Made by a program: the position numbers and the translations under genes
Notes under the pieces: generated by a model
Seen by the model: only the letters and a program-made list of their open reading frames with translations
What the model was told of the DNA's origin: nothing
The model's database searches: none
Assembly (NCBI RefSeq): GCF_051020975.1
Contig: NW_027478166.1
Location: forward strand, 11,719,501 to 11,783,500
Direction: 5' to 3'
Source: Osmia lignaria lignaria
Taxonomy: Eukaryota; Arthropoda; Insecta; Hymenoptera; Megachilidae
DNA length: 64,000 bases
Shown: in pieces, positions 62,901 to 64,000 of the stretch
How the letters are laid out: every line of letters starts with the position of its first letter
Numbering within the stretch: position 1 is the stretch's first letter

Positions 62901-64000
62901 TTCGATCAGAGGCGTAGTTCTCGAGATATATCAAGATATTTAAAAGTTCCGGAGCCGCACCAACATAATAGAGATACAGAAACACCGTGGCCCCTCTCTT
63001 TGAGATAACTCTGCACGATTGCGAGCTGGAAATGCCACTTCCAGTTTAGCTGTGCAGAAGAAGAACAACAAGAAGAAGAAATATCTCGAAATATGTCCGT
63101 CAGGCCCCTTCCGTTGAGATAAATCTGCAAATATCTCGGAAACGAAGCGAGCTATGGCAAAATGTTAAGAGACCTTTTTTGTAGAGAATTAAGTTTCCTA
63201 CTTTTTATGTTCTATGATATTTTTTGATCAGATGCGTAGTTCTCGAGATATATCAAGATATTTAAAAGCTCCGAAGCTGCACCAACATAATAGAGGTACA
63301 GAAACACCGTGGCCCCTTTCTTTGAGATAACTCTGCACTATTGCGAGCTGCAAATGCCACTTCCAGCTTAGCTGTGCAGAAGAAGAACAACAAGAATAAG
63401 AAATATTTCGAAATATGTCCGTCAGGCCCCTTCCCTTGAGATAAATCTGCAAATATCTCGGAAACGAAGCGAGCTACGGCAAAATGTTGAGCGACCTTTT
63501 TTGTAGAAAATTAGGTTTCCTACTTTTTATGTTCTATGATATTTTTTGATCAGATGCGTAGTTCTCGAGATATATCAAGATATTTAAAAGTTCCGAAGCC
63601 GCACCAACATAATAGAGATACAGAAACACCGTGGCCCCTTTCTTTGAGATAACTCTGCACTATTGCGAGCTGCAAATGCCACTTCCAGCTTAGCTGTGCA
63701 GAAGAAGAACAACAAGAAGAAGAAATATCTGGAAATATGTCCGTCAGGCCCCTTCCCTTGAGATAAATCTGCAACTATCTCGGAAACCAAGCGAGCTATG
63801 GCAAAATGTTAAGAGACCTTATTTGTAGAGAATTAAGTTTCCTACTTTTTATGTTCTACGATATTTTTTGATCAGATGCGTAGTTCTCGAGATATATCAA
63901 GATATTTAAAAGTTCCGAAGCCGCACCAACATAATAGAGATACAGAAACACCGTGGCCCCTTTCTTTGCGATAACTCTGCACTATTGCGAGCTGCAAATG
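62901..64000. repeat. Right edge: mixed monomers, array continues outside
   Basis: Between three and four monomers up to the cut end. The one at 63228-63452 carries AAGAATAAGAAATATTTCG, the rare variant otherwise seen only near 1231, 2520 and 3164 at the far left. Others have private changes such as TCCGGAGCC near 62950 and ATATCTGGAAATATG near 63727. Confidence 0.75.

Larger units (their letters stand above)
1..64000. repeat. 322-bp satellite DNA array, about 199 tandem monomers
   Basis: Every part of the window is the same 322-bp unit repeated head to tail in one orientation. The landmark TGATCAGATGCG (or TGATCAGAAGCG) returns every 322 bp, for example near 97, 419, 2030, 2352 and so on to near 63870. 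About 188 of some 199 monomers are exactly 322 bp. The exceptions lie near 1344 (+1), 11318, 17435 and 25162 (-1 each), 27972 and 30558 (+10 each), 35227 and 38126 (+1 each), 40942 (+1), and 55788 and 57396 (-2 each); their sum, +17 bp, matches the total phase drift across the window. Both ends are cut inside monomers, so the array continues outside. Such arrays are typical of centromeric or heterochromatic eukaryotic DNA; that location is inferred. I do not recognise the satellite family. Confidence 0.97.

Noticed and set aside
1..64000. CRISPR array
   Set aside because: The periodic unit is conserved over its whole length. There are no unique spacers between short repeats, and the period is far too long.
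1..64000. CENP-B box
   Set aside because: I looked for the pattern NTTCGNNNNANNCGGGN on both strands of the monomer, including around CTTCGTTTCCGAG, and did not see the needed residues together. Other centromere-protein sites cannot be excluded.
1..64000. Bacterial, phage or plasmid gene cluster, insertion sequences, rRNA or tRNA genes
   Set aside because: No part of the window departs from the satellite monomer, so no such feature is present.

Overview
The whole window is one uninterrupted block of satellite DNA. A monomer of 322 bp repeats head to tail from the first base to the last, about 199 times, always in the same orientation, with no spacer, gene, transposon, tRNA, rRNA or unique sequence. 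Monomer length is almost invariant: only eleven monomers differ, by +1, -1, +10 or -2 bp, and these come from six independent indels, several copied along with larger duplications. The monomer is moderately AT-rich.

The window suggests a eukaryotic nuclear genome, in a centromeric, pericentromeric or other heterochromatic region. Monomer size, array size and hierarchical organisation fit this and do not fit a prokaryote, organelle or virus. I cannot name the species. An arthropod, perhaps an insect, is a guess from general impression only.

The interest lies in the higher-order structure, read from shared rare variants and indels. Approximate layout: 1-6443, heterogeneous monomers with little long-range order; 6444-27662, a 19-monomer unit (6,117 bp) and its enlarged 24-monomer form (7,727 bp), present as copies a, b and c; 27235-32620, an 8-monomer unit (2,586 bp), two copies, each with a 10-bp insertion; 32534-34534, a 3-monomer unit (966 bp), two copies; 34320-40613, a 9-monomer unit (2,899 bp), just over two copies, much of it alternating two monomer types; 40614-42841, mixed; 42842-55519, a cassette reused four times at offsets of 7, 10 and 17 monomers; 55520-58804, a 5-monomer unit (1,608 bp), two copies; 58805-62900, short 2-, 4- and 7-monomer duplications; 62901-64000, mixed. 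Domains overlap slightly because successive duplications share edges.

Within the monomer I see a diverged 27-bp internal duplication 114 bp apart, a decamer AAATATCTCG used four times in both orientations, a 24-nt perfect mirror repeat rich in GAA, and an imperfect hairpin. At least two monomer subfamilies (A and B) differ by linked variants, with visible A/B recombinants.

No protein-coding gene is annotated. The 74-codon minus-strand frame present in most monomers starts at TTG rather than ATG, is broken by independent stop mutations in many monomers, cannot continue between monomers because 322 is not divisible by 3, and resembles no family I recognise. I found no hidden gene system; the novelty, if any, is the satellite and its mosaic higher-order architecture.
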